The translations under genes and the position numbers were made by a program. From positions 1 to 64,000 of the forward strand of contig NZ_WTVN01000022.1 of NCBI RefSeq assembly GCF_012910905.1: 64,000 nucleotides of DNA, in the 5' to 3' direction. The stretch is from Aromatoleum toluvorans. Lineage in GTDB: Bacteria; Pseudomonadota; Gammaproteobacteria; Burkholderiales; Rhodocyclaceae. Within the stretch, counting starts at the first letter, position 1. Each line of letters opens with the position of its first letter. The notes under the pieces are model-generated. The model was not told the DNA's origin and did no database searches. It saw only the letters and a program-made list of their open reading frames with translations. Positions 38,146-46,403 of this stretch are shown here, piece after piece.

Positions 38146-38997
38146 TCACAACAGGTAGACGACGAGGAAGAGCAGCAGCCACACGACGTCGACGAAGTGC
38201 CAGTACCACGCGGCGGCTTCGAAGCCGAAGTGGCTGTCGGGCGTGAAATGGCCGGCAATCGCGCGGCCGAGCATCACCGTGAGCATGATCGCGCCGACCG
38301 TGACGTGCATGCCGTGAAAGCCGGTGAGGAAATAGAAGGTGGAGCCGTAGATGCCGGTGTCGAGACGCAGGTTGAGTTCGGCGTAGGCGTGGCGGTATTC
38401 GTAGATCTGCAGGCCGAGGAAGAGCAGGCCCAGCAGGATGGTGACGAGCAGGCCGAGCTTGAGCTGGCCGCGCCTGTCGTTGCGCAGGCCGTGGTGCGCC
38501 CACGTGAGGGTGACGCCGGAACTCAGGAGGATCAGGGTGTTGAGCGCGGGGATGCCCCAGGCGGTCATCGGCGTGAAGGCGTCGGGCTTGTCGGGGCCGG
38601 CGGTGGGCCAGCCGCCGACGAAGCCCTGCCACAGCAGCTGCGCCGTATCGCCGGTCGAGAGCCAGGGCACGGCGAGCACGCGGGCGTAGAACAGCGCGCC
38701 GAAGAAGGCGGCGAAAAACATGACTTCGGAGAAGATGAACCAGGCCATCGACCACCGGAAGGAGCGGTCGACCCTGTGGCCGTACTTGCCGCCTTCGGAT
38801 TCGTGCACGACCTGGCCGAACCAGCCGAACAGCATGATAACGAGCACGGCGATGCCGAGGAAGAAGATCCACGGCCCGGCCTGGATGCCGTTGAGCCACA
38901 TCGTGGCGCCGCCGGTGAAGAGGAGCAGCGCGACCGAGCCGAAGATGGGGTACTTCGAGGGCTCGGGCACGAAGTATTTTTCGAAGGTCTGCGTCAT
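38146..38997 (-). CDS. ctaE: Cytochrome c oxidase subunit III
   Basis: A 283-residue protein with seven membrane helices. It starts KYFVPEPSKYPIFGSVALLL and carries the family segments FSEVMFFAAFFGALFYAR and LTGFHGMHVTVGAIMLTV, ending AAAWYWHFVDVVWLLLFLVVYLL. The Glu and His of these motifs hold the lipid and proton-related sites of aa3 oxidases. It follows the DUF2970 gene by 19 nt. Confidence 0.97.
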   Translation of the reverse strand: MTQTFEKYFVPEPSKYPIFGSVALLLFTGGATMWLNGIQAGPWIFFLGIAVLVIMLFGWFGQVVHESEGGKYGHRVDRSFRWSMAWFIFSEVMFFAAFFGALFYARVLAVPWLSTGDTAQLLWQGFVGGWPTAGPDKPDAFTPMTAWGIPALNTLILLSSGVTLTWAHHGLRNDRRGQLKLGLLVTILLGLLFLGLQIYEYRHAYAELNLRLDTGIYGSTFYFLTGFHGMHVTVGAIMLTVMLGRAIAGHFTPDSHFGFEAAAWYWHFVDVVWLLLFLVVYLL

Positions 38998-39016
38998 GTG
39001 CGGTCTCCTTCCTTCC

Positions 39017-39259
39017 CTACCCCGATGAGCCGACCACCAGGCGCACGACGGCGATGATGGTCAGCACGAACACGAGCCCGGCGAGCAGGCCGGCGACGAT
39101 GACCGCGCGCGGGTCGAGCGAGTGGGCGTCGCTCTCGTAATCGTGGCGCCGCCGTATGCCGATGAAGGACCACAGCACGGCGCGCAGCGTGGCGAGGAAT
39201 CCGGCGCGCGGCGGCGTGGCGGGCTCGTTGCGGGGCGCGTGCGGGTCGTGGTTTTGCAT
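39017..39259 (-). CDS. DUF2970-family small membrane protein
   Basis: An 80-residue protein with two hydrophobic segments: FLATLRAVLWSFIGIRRRHDYE (about 20-41) and a C-terminal helix VIVAGLLAGLVFVLTIIAVVRLVV (about 53-76). DUF2970 proteins occur between ctaG and ctaE in betaproteobacterial oxidase operons and are thought to act in oxidase assembly or stability; no mechanism is known. It starts 5 nt after the ctaG stop. Confidence 0.87.
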   Translation of the reverse strand: MQNHDPHAPRNEPATPPRAGFLATLRAVLWSFIGIRRRHDYESDAHSLDPRAVIVAGLLAGLVFVLTIIAVVRLVVGSSG

Positions 39260-39264
39260 GGCGA

Positions 39265-39828
39265 TCACGAATTGCCTCCCGCACCTTCGCCGGCGACGCG
39301 GCGCGCGGCGACTTCGAAGAAGGTGTAGGAGAGCGTGATGACCCGGACGTCCGCGGGCAGGCCGGGGTCGACGACGAAGGCGACGGGCATGGTGCGCGTT
39401 TCGCCGGCGGCGAGCGTCTGCCTGGCGAAGCAGAAGCATTCGAGCTTGCGGAAGTATTGTCCGGCCAGCTGCGGGCCGTAGCTGGGGACGGCCTGGCCGG
39501 TGACGGGTTCACTGCGGGTGTTGGAGACTTCGTAGGCGACGGTGGCGAGTTCGCCGGGGTGGACGCTGATCTGGGTTTGCAGCGGGCGGAATTGCCACGG
39601 CAGGTCGTGGGTGTTGGCGTCGAACTGGATGGTGATGGAGCGCGCGAGGTCGACCTGGGTGTTGGCGACGGTGTCGGGCTTGATCAGGTTGTTGATGCCG
39701 GTGACTTCGCAGATCTTTTCGTAGAAGGGCACGAGCAGGAAGCCGAAGCCGAACATGACGACGGCGGCGATGGCGAGGCGCACGAGGAGGCGGCGGTTTT
39801 CCGCGGCGACGCGGCCTTGCGTGGTCAT
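39265..39828 (-). CDS. ctaG: Cytochrome c oxidase assembly protein CtaG (Cox11 type)
   Basis: A 187-residue copper chaperone for the CuB centre of subunit I. It has a single N-terminal membrane helix (about 12-32) and a periplasmic immunoglobulin-like domain with the copper site CFCF in LECFCFARQTLAAGETRTMPV and the FYEKICEVTGINNL segment near the membrane. Its ATG overlaps the stop of the small upstream gene. Confidence 0.96.
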   Translation of the reverse strand: MTTQGRVAAENRRLLVRLAIAAVVMFGFGFLLVPFYEKICEVTGINNLIKPDTVANTQVDLARSITIQFDANTHDLPWQFRPLQTQISVHPGELATVAYEVSNTRSEPVTGQAVPSYGPQLAGQYFRKLECFCFARQTLAAGETRTMPVAFVVDPGLPADVRVITLSYTFFEVAARRVAGEGAGGNS

Positions 39829-39947
39829 GGCGCGGGCCCCTTGAAGCTGAACAGGGCGGCAACGAAGAATGCGAGCGCGACGGCCGCCAGCAGGAGGGCC
39901 GTGCGGCGATTGGCGGCGCGGCGGGCGGGATCGTCGTTGCGCGTCAT
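39825..39947 (-). CDS. Small single-helix protein of the cox operon
   Basis: A 40-residue protein (MTRNDDPARRAANRRTALLL...) with a basic N-terminus and one membrane helix (about 16-35). Similar tiny proteins lie between ctaD and ctaG in related oxidase operons and are called oxidase small assembly proteins; function is unproven. It overlaps ctaG by 4 nt (ATGA). Codons further upstream in the same frame lie in the inverted-repeat region and are not conserved-looking. Confidence 0.72.
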   Translation of the reverse strand: MTRNDDPARRAANRRTALLLAAVALAFFVAALFSFKGPAP

Positions 39948-39967
39948 TGTGCTGCAGCCTTCGATCC

Positions 39968-40059
39968 GCGCCGGACGGGGTATCCGCTCTGCAGGCTGCG
40001 GAACTCGCTCTGCGGGCTCAGACAGTCCTCGCCTGCGCCGCGGATACCCCATCCGGCGC
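39968..40059. repeat. Large inverted repeat between ctaD and the small cox gene
   Basis: The 19-bp arms CGCCGGACGGGGTATCCGC (39969-39987) and 40040-40058 are complementary at 18 of 19 positions and extend by one more pair on the outside. The loop is 52 nt and contains short direct repeats (CGCTCTGCAGGCTGCGG... / CGCTCTGCGGGCT). It lies in the 139-nt gap downstream of ctaD, so the transcript would fold into a strong stem there, as in a REP-like element or an RNA-processing site. Confidence 0.85.
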
Positions 40060-40086
40060 TCGCATCGGGGAAGCGTGACCGCGTGT

Positions 40087-41664
40087 TCATCTCACCACCG
40101 GCGCTTCTTCGAAAGTGTGGTGCGGCGCGGGCGACGGGACGGTCCATTCCAGTCCCTCGGCGCCTTCCCACACGCGTGCCGACGCCTTTTCGCCGCCGCG
40201 CACGCATTTCACGACGGCATAGAGGAAGATGAGTTGCGACAGGCCGAAGCCGAAGGCGCCGATCGAGGCCATCATGTTGAAGTCGGCGAACTGCAGCGCG
40301 TAGTCGGGGATGCGGCGCGGCATGCCGGCGAGGCCGAGGAAGTGCATCGGGAAGAAGGTGACGTTGAAGAAGATCATCGAGCACCAGAAGTGCAGCTTGC
40401 CGATGCGCTCGTCGGGCATGTGGCCGGTCCATTTGGGCAGCCAGTAGTAGGCGCCGGCGAAGAGCGCGAAGAGGCTGCCGGCGACGAGCACGTAGTGGAA
40501 GTGGGCGACGACGTAGTAGGTGTCCTGCACCTGGATGTCGATCGGGGCGATGGCGCAGATGAGGCCGGTGAAGCCGCCCATCGTGAACACGAAGATGAAG
40601 CCGACCGCGAAGAGCATGGGCGGCTCGAAGGTGAGCGAGCCGCGCCACATCGTCGCGACCCAGTTGAACACCTTCACGCCGGTGGGCACCGCGATCAGCA
40701 TCGTCGCGTACATGAAGAAGAGCTGGCCGGCAGCGGGCATGCCGGTCGTGAACATGTGGTGCGCCCACACGCTGAAGGACAGGATCGCGATCGACGCGGT
40801 GGCGTAGACCATCGACGCGTAGCCGAAGAGGGGCTTGCGCGAAAAGGTCGGGATGATCTGGCTGATGATGCCGAAGGCCGGGAGGATCATGATGTAGACC
40901 TCCGGGTGGCCGAAGAACCAGAAGATGTGCTGGTACATCACCGGGTCGCCGCCGCCTGCGGCGTCGAAGAAGCTGGTGCCGAAGTGGCGGTCGGCCAGCA
41001 CCATCGTGACCGCGCCGGCGAGCACGGGCATCACGGCGATGAGCAGGTAGGCGGTGATGAGCCAGGTCCAGCAGAAGAGCGGCATCTTCATCATCGTCAT
41101 GCCCGGCGCGCGCATGTTGAGGACGGTGACGACGATGTTGATCGCGCCCATGATGGAGCTGAGACCCATGATGTGGAGGGCGAAGATCGCCATGTCCATG
41201 CCCATGCCCATCTGCACCGAGAGCGGCGCGTAGAGCGTCCAGCCCGCCGCGGTGGCACCGCCGGGGACGAAGAAGGAGCCGATCAGCAGGATCGCGGCCG
41301 GCGGCAGCAGCCAGAAGCTCCAGTTGTTCATGCGCGCGAAGGCCATGTCGCTGGCGCCGATCATCAGCGGGATCTGCCAGTTCGCGAAGCCGACGAAGGC
41401 GGGCATGACCGCGCCGAACACCATCACGAGACCGTGCATGGTGGTGAGCTGGTTGAAGAACTCGGGCCGCACGATCTGCAGGCCCGGCTGGAAGAGTTCC
41501 GCACGGATCGTCAGCGCCAGCACGCCCCCCGAGAGGAACATGATGAAGCTGAAGACCAGGTACATCGTGCCGATGTCCTTGTGGTTGGTCGTCGTGATCC
41601 AGCGCATCAGGCCGGTGGGGCCGTGATGGGCGCCGTGCGCGTGATCGGACATGACTGCCGCCAT
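40087..41664 (-). CDS. ctaD: Cytochrome c oxidase subunit I
   Basis: A 525-residue heme-copper oxidase catalytic subunit with twelve membrane helices, carrying heme a, heme a3 and CuB. Key blocks are present: LTTMHGLVMVFGAVMPAFVGF (low-spin heme His), FWFFGHPEVYIMILPAFGI with the cross-linked His-Tyr pair (H-P-E-V-Y), HHMFTTGMP with the CuB His pair, and the heme a3/a His residues in VVAHFHYVL. The E in HPEVY marks the A-type family. It lies 56 nt after ctaC. Confidence 0.98.
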   Translation of the reverse strand: MAAVMSDHAHGAHHGPTGLMRWITTTNHKDIGTMYLVFSFIMFLSGGVLALTIRAELFQPGLQIVRPEFFNQLTTMHGLVMVFGAVMPAFVGFANWQIPLMIGASDMAFARMNNWSFWLLPPAAILLIGSFFVPGGATAAGWTLYAPLSVQMGMGMDMAIFALHIMGLSSIMGAINIVVTVLNMRAPGMTMMKMPLFCWTWLITAYLLIAVMPVLAGAVTMVLADRHFGTSFFDAAGGGDPVMYQHIFWFFGHPEVYIMILPAFGIISQIIPTFSRKPLFGYASMVYATASIAILSFSVWAHHMFTTGMPAAGQLFFMYATMLIAVPTGVKVFNWVATMWRGSLTFEPPMLFAVGFIFVFTMGGFTGLICAIAPIDIQVQDTYYVVAHFHYVLVAGSLFALFAGAYYWLPKWTGHMPDERIGKLHFWCSMIFFNVTFFPMHFLGLAGMPRRIPDYALQFADFNMMASIGAFGFGLSQLIFLYAVVKCVRGGEKASARVWEGAEGLEWTVPSPAPHHTFEEAPVVR

Positions 41665-41720
41665 GCTGCCTCCTTGACGATTTCGGTCCTGCTATCGGAT
41701 TCGCCTGCCTTCGGTCGGCG

Positions 41721-42848
41721 TCACTTGCCCCGTGCCGCCGCGATCTGCGACGGCTGGATGGCTTCGCCGGTCTTGTTGCTCCAGCTGTTGCGGGTGTAGG
41801 TGATGACGGCCGCGATGTCGGCGTCGGACAGCAGCTCGCCGAAGGCTGCCATCGGCGTGCCCGGGCGGCCGTTGAGCACCACTGCGATCTGCCCGGCGGC
41901 CTCGCCGAGCACCACTTTCGAGCCGTCGAGCGGCGGGAAGGCGGGCGGCAGCCCCTTGCCGTCGGCCTGGTGACAGGCGACACAGTTCGCGGCGAAGACC
42001 TTCGCGCCCTGCTCCACGAGTTCCGCGAGCGACCAGTCGCGCGCCCCGGCGCTCACCGCGGCGGCCATCGCGGCCTGCCGGTCGGCGACCCACTTGCTGT
42101 AGGCTTCCTGCGACACGACATGCACCTCGATGGGCATGAAGCCGTGGTCCTTGCCGCACAGCTCGGCACAGTTGCCGCGATAGACGCCTTCCTTGTCGGC
42201 GCGGAACCACGCGTCGCGGATGAAGCCGGGGATCGCGTCCTGCTTGACGCCGAACGCGGGCAGCCACCACGCATGGATCACGTCGGACGCGGTCGTGAGC
42301 ACGCGGATCTTCTTGCCGACCGGCACGACGACGGGATTGTCGACTTCGACCAGGTAGTGCTCGCCCTTGGCGGCCTTGCCGTCGATCTGCTCGTGCGACG
42401 TCGCCAGGTTGGACACGAAGCGGATACCCTGCCCTTCGCCCTGCAGGTAGTCGTAGCCCCACTTCCACTGGTAGCCGGTGGCCTTGATCGTGATGTCCGG
42501 GTCGCGCGTGTCCTTCATCTCCAGCACCGTCTTGGTCGCCGGCCATGCCATGCCGAGCAGGATGAGGATCGGGATGACCGTCCAGGCGATCTCGACCGCG
42601 GTGTTCTCGTGGAAGTTGGCGGCGACGGCGCCTTTCGACTTGCGGTGATGGATCACCGCCCAGAACATCACGCCGAACACGATCACGAAGATGAAGAGAC
42701 AGATCAGCAACATCAGCGTGTGCATGTTGTAGATCTGCTCGGCGATGCCGGTGACGGGGGACTGAAGGTTGTAGCGACTCTGGGCCATGAGGGCCGGCGA
42801 CGCGAGCGCGGCGAATACGGCTACTGCATGACGACCGGCAAGACTCAT
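41721..42848 (-). CDS. ctaC: Cytochrome c oxidase subunit II with fused cytochrome c domain
   Basis: A 375-residue subunit. After a signal peptide (ending ALMAQ) come two helices (about 45-70 and 85-110), then the CuA domain: H in VIHAWWLPAFGV and the ligand loop GNCAELCGKDHGFM. A C-terminal domain carries a heme c site CVACH and a distal Met in TPMAAFGELL, so electrons can enter through an attached cytochrome c, as in caa3 oxidases. ATG 42848 has GAGGGTAGAGAC upstream; the longer reading lacks a signal peptide. It is the first gene of the oxidase operon. Confidence 0.96.
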   Translation of the reverse strand: MSLAGRHAVAVFAALASPALMAQSRYNLQSPVTGIAEQIYNMHTLMLLICLFIFVIVFGVMFWAVIHHRKSKGAVAANFHENTAVEIAWTVIPILILLGMAWPATKTVLEMKDTRDPDITIKATGYQWKWGYDYLQGEGQGIRFVSNLATSHEQIDGKAAKGEHYLVEVDNPVVVPVGKKIRVLTTASDVIHAWWLPAFGVKQDAIPGFIRDAWFRADKEGVYRGNCAELCGKDHGFMPIEVHVVSQEAYSKWVADRQAAMAAAVSAGARDWSLAELVEQGAKVFAANCVACHQADGKGLPPAFPPLDGSKVVLGEAAGQIAVVLNGRPGTPMAAFGELLSDADIAAVITYTRNSWSNKTGEAIQPSQIAAARGK

Positions 42849-43197
42849 GTCTCTACCCTCAATCGAATGCACAGGCTCTTGCGAGCCGTATTTCAGCGAA
42901 CCCGAATGGATCATGCCATAGCAAAAATGGCACTCGCAACACGGATATTTGCTATTTGTCAATATGCTGCGGCGCAATATGTGATAAGTGGCACCGCGCG
43001 CGCGACATTTGTCGCCTGGTCAGGGTTTTCCCGCACGACATTGGCGTCGGCGAAAAATGCGATCCGTTCGGATCGGGGTGCCGCACGGCGGGGTCGGGAC
43101 GAAACCGTTTACGGTTGTATTTGATGCCCGGTTCAATAGAATCGGCGACGCCCTGCAGCGCCGCTGCGGGCCCATATCCTTGATCGCGCGAGTCCCG
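42849..43197. promoter_or_regulatory. Divergent region between ctaC and rfaE2
   Basis: The 349-nt gap holds no gene. On the plus strand TTTACG (43108-43113) and TTCAAT (43132-43137) with an 18-bp spacer may be the rfaE2 promoter, and a 14-bp palindrome AACCGTTTACGGTT (43103-43116) covers its -35. On the minus strand TTGACA occurs at 42963-42958, but no matching -10 is found at the right distance, so the ctaC promoter is not located. Confidence 0.4.
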
Positions 43198-43686
43198 ATG
43201 ACCTATCCCCGCCCCGGCTTCGAAGCCAAGATCTGCCCCCCGGAAGCGCTTGCCGAGCGCGCCGCCGCACTCCCCCGCCCGCTGGTATTCACGAACGGCT
43301 GCTTCGACATCCTGCATCGCGGCCACGTCACTTATCTCGCGCAGGCGCGCGCGCTCGGGGCGGCGATGGTCGTGGCGCTGAACACCGACGCGTCGGTGAA
43401 GCGGCTCGGCAAGGGCGACGACCGGCCGGTGAATCCGCTCGAAGACCGCCTCGCGGTCATGGCGGCGCTGGAGAGCGTCGATCTCGTGACGTGGTTCGAC
43501 GAGGACACCCCGCTGCAGCGCATCCTCGATGCCCGCCCCGACGTGCTGGTGAAGGGCGGTGACTGGAGCGTGGACCGGATCGTCGGCGCGGCAGAAGTCA
43601 CCGGCTGGGGCGGCCGCGTGCACTCGATCCCGTTCGAGCACGAGCGTTCGACGACGGCCCTGCTCGGACGCATCCGCGGCGCCTGA
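43198..43686 (+). CDS. rfaE2: D-glycero-beta-D-manno-heptose 1-phosphate adenylyltransferase
   Basis: A 162-residue nucleotidyltransferase of LPS heptose synthesis, corresponding to the C-terminal half of HldE. It has the signature [20 protein letters not shown], with the HxGH nucleotide site, then [20 protein letters not shown] and [16 protein letters not shown]. The kinase half is absent, as in betaproteobacteria with split rfaE1/rfaE2. ATG 43198 is used because the region before it has no family similarity. Confidence 0.95.
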   Translation: MTYPRPGFEAKICPPEALAERAAALPRPLVFTNGCFDILHRGHVTYLAQARALGAAMVVALNTDASVKRLGKGDDRPVNPLEDRLAVMAALESVDLVTWFDEDTPLQRILDARPDVLVKGGDWSVDRIVGAAEVTGWGGRVHSIPFEHERSTTALLGRIRGA

Positions 43687-43715
43687 CCCTCGCCCGAGCG
43701 TCGGCGAGCGGCGCT

Positions 43716-45953
43716 TCAGTCCAGAATCAGGCGGGCGCCCCGACCGGCCGCATGCTCGTCCAGCCAGATGCGCCAGTCATCGGCGGGCATCGGCCGCGCG
43801 AAGTGATAGCCCTGACCGAGCTGGCAGCCCATCGCCTGCAGCCGCGCGGCCTGTTCGCCCAGCTCGATGCCCTCGGCGATCAGTTCGATGCCGAGGCGGT
43901 CCCCCAGGCCGCACACGAGGCCGGCGATCTCGCCGCCCTTGCCCGCGCCGCCGATGTCGTTGATGAAGGCGCGGTCGATCTTGAGGCGATCCACATTCAT
44001 GCGCTGCAGCTGGCTCAGCGACGAGAAACCGGTGCCGAAGTCGTCGATCGCGATGTCCAGCCCGATCGCCTTGATGCGCCCGACAAGCTCGATCATGCGG
44101 TCGCCCTCGCCCATCGCGACCGATTCGGTGATTTCCAGCTCGATCTGCTGCGGCGCGACGCCGCTGTCCTCGATCGCGGCGCGCAGGCGTCCGAGGAAGT
44201 GCGGATCGCGGAACTGGATCACCGACACGTTCACCGCCATGCGCACCGCGCCATGCCCCGCCTGCGCCATGCGTGCGGCCTCCTCGCAGGCGCGGCGCAG
44301 CACCCACTCGCCGATCGACAGGATCAGGCCGGAGCGCTCGGCCAGCGGGATGAAGTGGTCGGGCGGGATCAGCATCCCGTCGCCCGTGCGCCAGCGCAGC
44401 AGCGCCTCGGCGCCGACGCAGCGTCCGGTGGCGAGTTCGATCTGCGGCTGGAACACGAGGAACAGCTCGTTCGCGCCGAACGCCCCGCGCAGGTTGTGCA
44501 GCAGATTCACGCGCCCGCGGATCTCCTCGCTGACGCCGCGGTTATAGCGCGCGACCGAACCGCGCTCGGCCTGCTTCGCGCGCTTGAGCGCGAGGTAGGC
44601 ATCTTCCAGCGCCTCGCTGCCATCCCCGCCGACGTCGTCGAGGCGGACGATGCCGATCGTCACCGACACGATGGCGCTCTCGCCTTCGACCTCCAGCGGG
44701 TCGGCGAAGAGGCCGTCGAGACTGCTCACATCCGCATCGTGGGCGGTCCAGAACACCGCGAAGCTGTCCGAACCCACCCGCGCGACCCGGACTTTCGCGC
44801 CGCATCCGGCAACAATGCGCGCTGCGACCCCCTTCAGCAACGCGTCGCCGTAGTGATAGCCGAAAGCGCCGTTGATCTCGCCGAAATGGTCGATGTCGAC
44901 CACCGCGAGCACCCCGCGGCGGCCTTCGCGCTCGTGCAGGTGGGCGTCGAGCAGTTCCAGCAGCTGCCGGCGGTTGGGCAGATGCACGAGCGGATCGAAA
45001 TACGAATACTCGTTGAGCCGCTGCACGAGGTCGACGTTGTCGAGGCACACCGACACGTTCGCGCGGAACATCTCCAGCAGGCTCGGATCGAGCTCGTCCG
45101 CCGCATGGCCGGTCTCGACGTAGGCGGCGAGGTCCCGCCCCGGCCGCGACCCGAAGTACAGCGCGATGCCCTGCCCCGGCTCCACGACGTTCGTGCGCAG
45201 CGCCAGCGCGCGCTCCAGCAGCGCACGGATCGCCGGTTCCTGCAGCGCGTCGAGCGGCTGGCGGCTGGCGTGGCCGAAGCGTCCGGCAGCGGCGATCACC
45301 TCGCACGGCGTGCCGGCATCGCGGCGCGCGCACACCAGTCCGTCCGCCGGCAGCCCGAGCAGCCCCGCCAGCTGCGCGATGACGCCGGCCGCGAAATCGG
45401 CAAGCCCCTCGCAGCGCAGGAGTTCGCCGCTGCCGCGCACGATATGCGCCAGCCCGGCGCGGCTCGCCTTGACGATGCGGATCTGCTGGTAGGCGCGGAT
45501 CGCCGCAGTCAGCGACGCATAGAGCTGGGTGCTCGACAGTTCCGACTTGTTCCCGTAGTCGTTGATGTCGTAGTCGCGGATCGCGGCGATTTCGGGCACG
45601 TAGCCCGGCGGATCGGTGCGCAGGATGATGCGCACGTCGCGCATGTGGAGTTCGTGGCGGATCTCGTCGACCAGCTGCAGGCCGGCATCCTGCGTTTCGA
45701 TGACCACGTCGAGCAGGATCACCGCGATGTCGCGCTCGGCGGCGAACAAGGCGCGCGCATCGGAGACGGAATACGCGTGCAGGAAGGCGAGCGGGCGGCC
45801 GAGAATCTCCGTGCCCGCGAGGCTCAGCTCGGTGCTGCGATGCACCCCTTCGTCGTCATCGACGATCGCGACCTTCCACCGTGCAGCGGTGGTCGCGGGC
45901 GCCAGTAGCGGTTCGGTGGCGAACTCGAGGAGGTCGTCATCGCGAAAACTCAT
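43716..45953 (-). CDS. Receiver / degenerate GGDEF / EAL cyclic-di-GMP phosphodiesterase
   Basis: A 745-residue response regulator. Residues about 27-150 are a receiver with acidic pair VDDDEG, phosphoacceptor in ILLDVV and Lys in GNKSEL. A DUF3369-like sensor segment follows (about 160-330). The GGDEF domain (about 360-490) has RVGSDSFAV in place of the GGDEF signature, so cyclase activity is unlikely. The EAL domain (about 500-735) is complete: GAEALLRW, MAVNVS, ELEITES, IDDFGTGFSSL, LKIDRAF, AEGIEL and QGYHFARP. It should degrade c-di-GMP under control of an unlinked kinase. A 90-residue unknown gene starts the transcript 10 nt upstream. Confidence 0.93.
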   Translation of the reverse strand: MSFRDDDLLEFATEPLLAPATTAARWKVAIVDDDEGVHRSTELSLAGTEILGRPLAFLHAYSVSDARALFAAERDIAVILLDVVIETQDAGLQLVDEIRHELHMRDVRIILRTDPPGYVPEIAAIRDYDINDYGNKSELSSTQLYASLTAAIRAYQQIRIVKASRAGLAHIVRGSGELLRCEGLADFAAGVIAQLAGLLGLPADGLVCARRDAGTPCEVIAAAGRFGHASRQPLDALQEPAIRALLERALALRTNVVEPGQGIALYFGSRPGRDLAAYVETGHAADELDPSLLEMFRANVSVCLDNVDLVQRLNEYSYFDPLVHLPNRRQLLELLDAHLHEREGRRGVLAVVDIDHFGEINGAFGYHYGDALLKGVAARIVAGCGAKVRVARVGSDSFAVFWTAHDADVSSLDGLFADPLEVEGESAIVSVTIGIVRLDDVGGDGSEALEDAYLALKRAKQAERGSVARYNRGVSEEIRGRVNLLHNLRGAFGANELFLVFQPQIELATGRCVGAEALLRWRTGDGMLIPPDHFIPLAERSGLILSIGEWVLRRACEEAARMAQAGHGAVRMAVNVSVIQFRDPHFLGRLRAAIEDSGVAPQQIELEITESVAMGEGDRMIELVGRIKAIGLDIAIDDFGTGFSSLSQLQRMNVDRLKIDRAFINDIGGAGKGGEIAGLVCGLGDRLGIELIAEGIELGEQAARLQAMGCQLGQGYHFARPMPADDWRIWLDEHAAGRGARLILD

Positions 45954-45963
45954 CGATGGCGGG

Positions 45964-46236
45964 TCATCCCTGCATGTCGCCGCGCGACTCGCGCACCGTG
46001 TCGCGCCAGTCGGAAGTGATGCTTTCCTCGAATTGCGGGAACTCGCGGTCGTGCTCCACCAGCAGGCGCAGGATCGTGCGCGCATGGTCGCCGGGGAAGC
46101 CGCGCCGGTGACCGTCGCGCGTGTCGTTCATGAGCCGCTTGAGGTATTCGCGGCAGTCGCGGGTTCCCCACAGCTCATCGATCTGCGTGAGGTGGGGATA
46201 GGTCTCGTACAACTTCGAAACGTTGGTCTTCCGCAT
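45964..46236 (-). CDS. Hypothetical 90-residue protein upstream of the EAL regulator
   Basis: Not recognised. The protein is soluble, charged and rich in Arg, Asp and His, with no membrane segment and one Cys (TRDCREYLKRL). It starts MRKTNVSKLYETYPHLTQIDEL after a strong GGGGGAA ribosome binding site and ends 10 nt before the EAL regulator start, so the two should be co-transcribed. Codon use matches its neighbours, and no antisense gene explains the frame, so it is likely real. A role with the c-di-GMP protein is only inferred. Confidence 0.72.
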   Translation of the reverse strand: MRKTNVSKLYETYPHLTQIDELWGTRDCREYLKRLMNDTRDGHRRGFPGDHARTILRLLVEHDREFPQFEESITSDWRDTVRESRGDMQG

Positions 46237-46403
46237 GGGTTCCCCCCGCCGTGTCTGACCCGCTACTTCAGCAAGAATTGAAAGATAGCACCGCCATTGC
46301 GCCGCGTCGAATTCCCCACCACCCGGGAAACCATGTCATCGGCATCATTTCGGCACCTCGCTCGCACTTCCCGGCCTGTCTCGACCCCGCCCGCCCCGGT
46401 ACA

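Noticed and set aside
39457-41799. Long open frame (about 780 codons) antisense to ctaG-ctaD
   Set aside because: Product is His/Asp/Glu-rich with no domain, and ctaD on the other strand is certain. High-GC genes leave open antisense frames.
42940-42990. Possible FNR box near ctaC (TTGTCAATATG...)
   Set aside because: The second half-site does not match TTGAT-N4-ATCAA.
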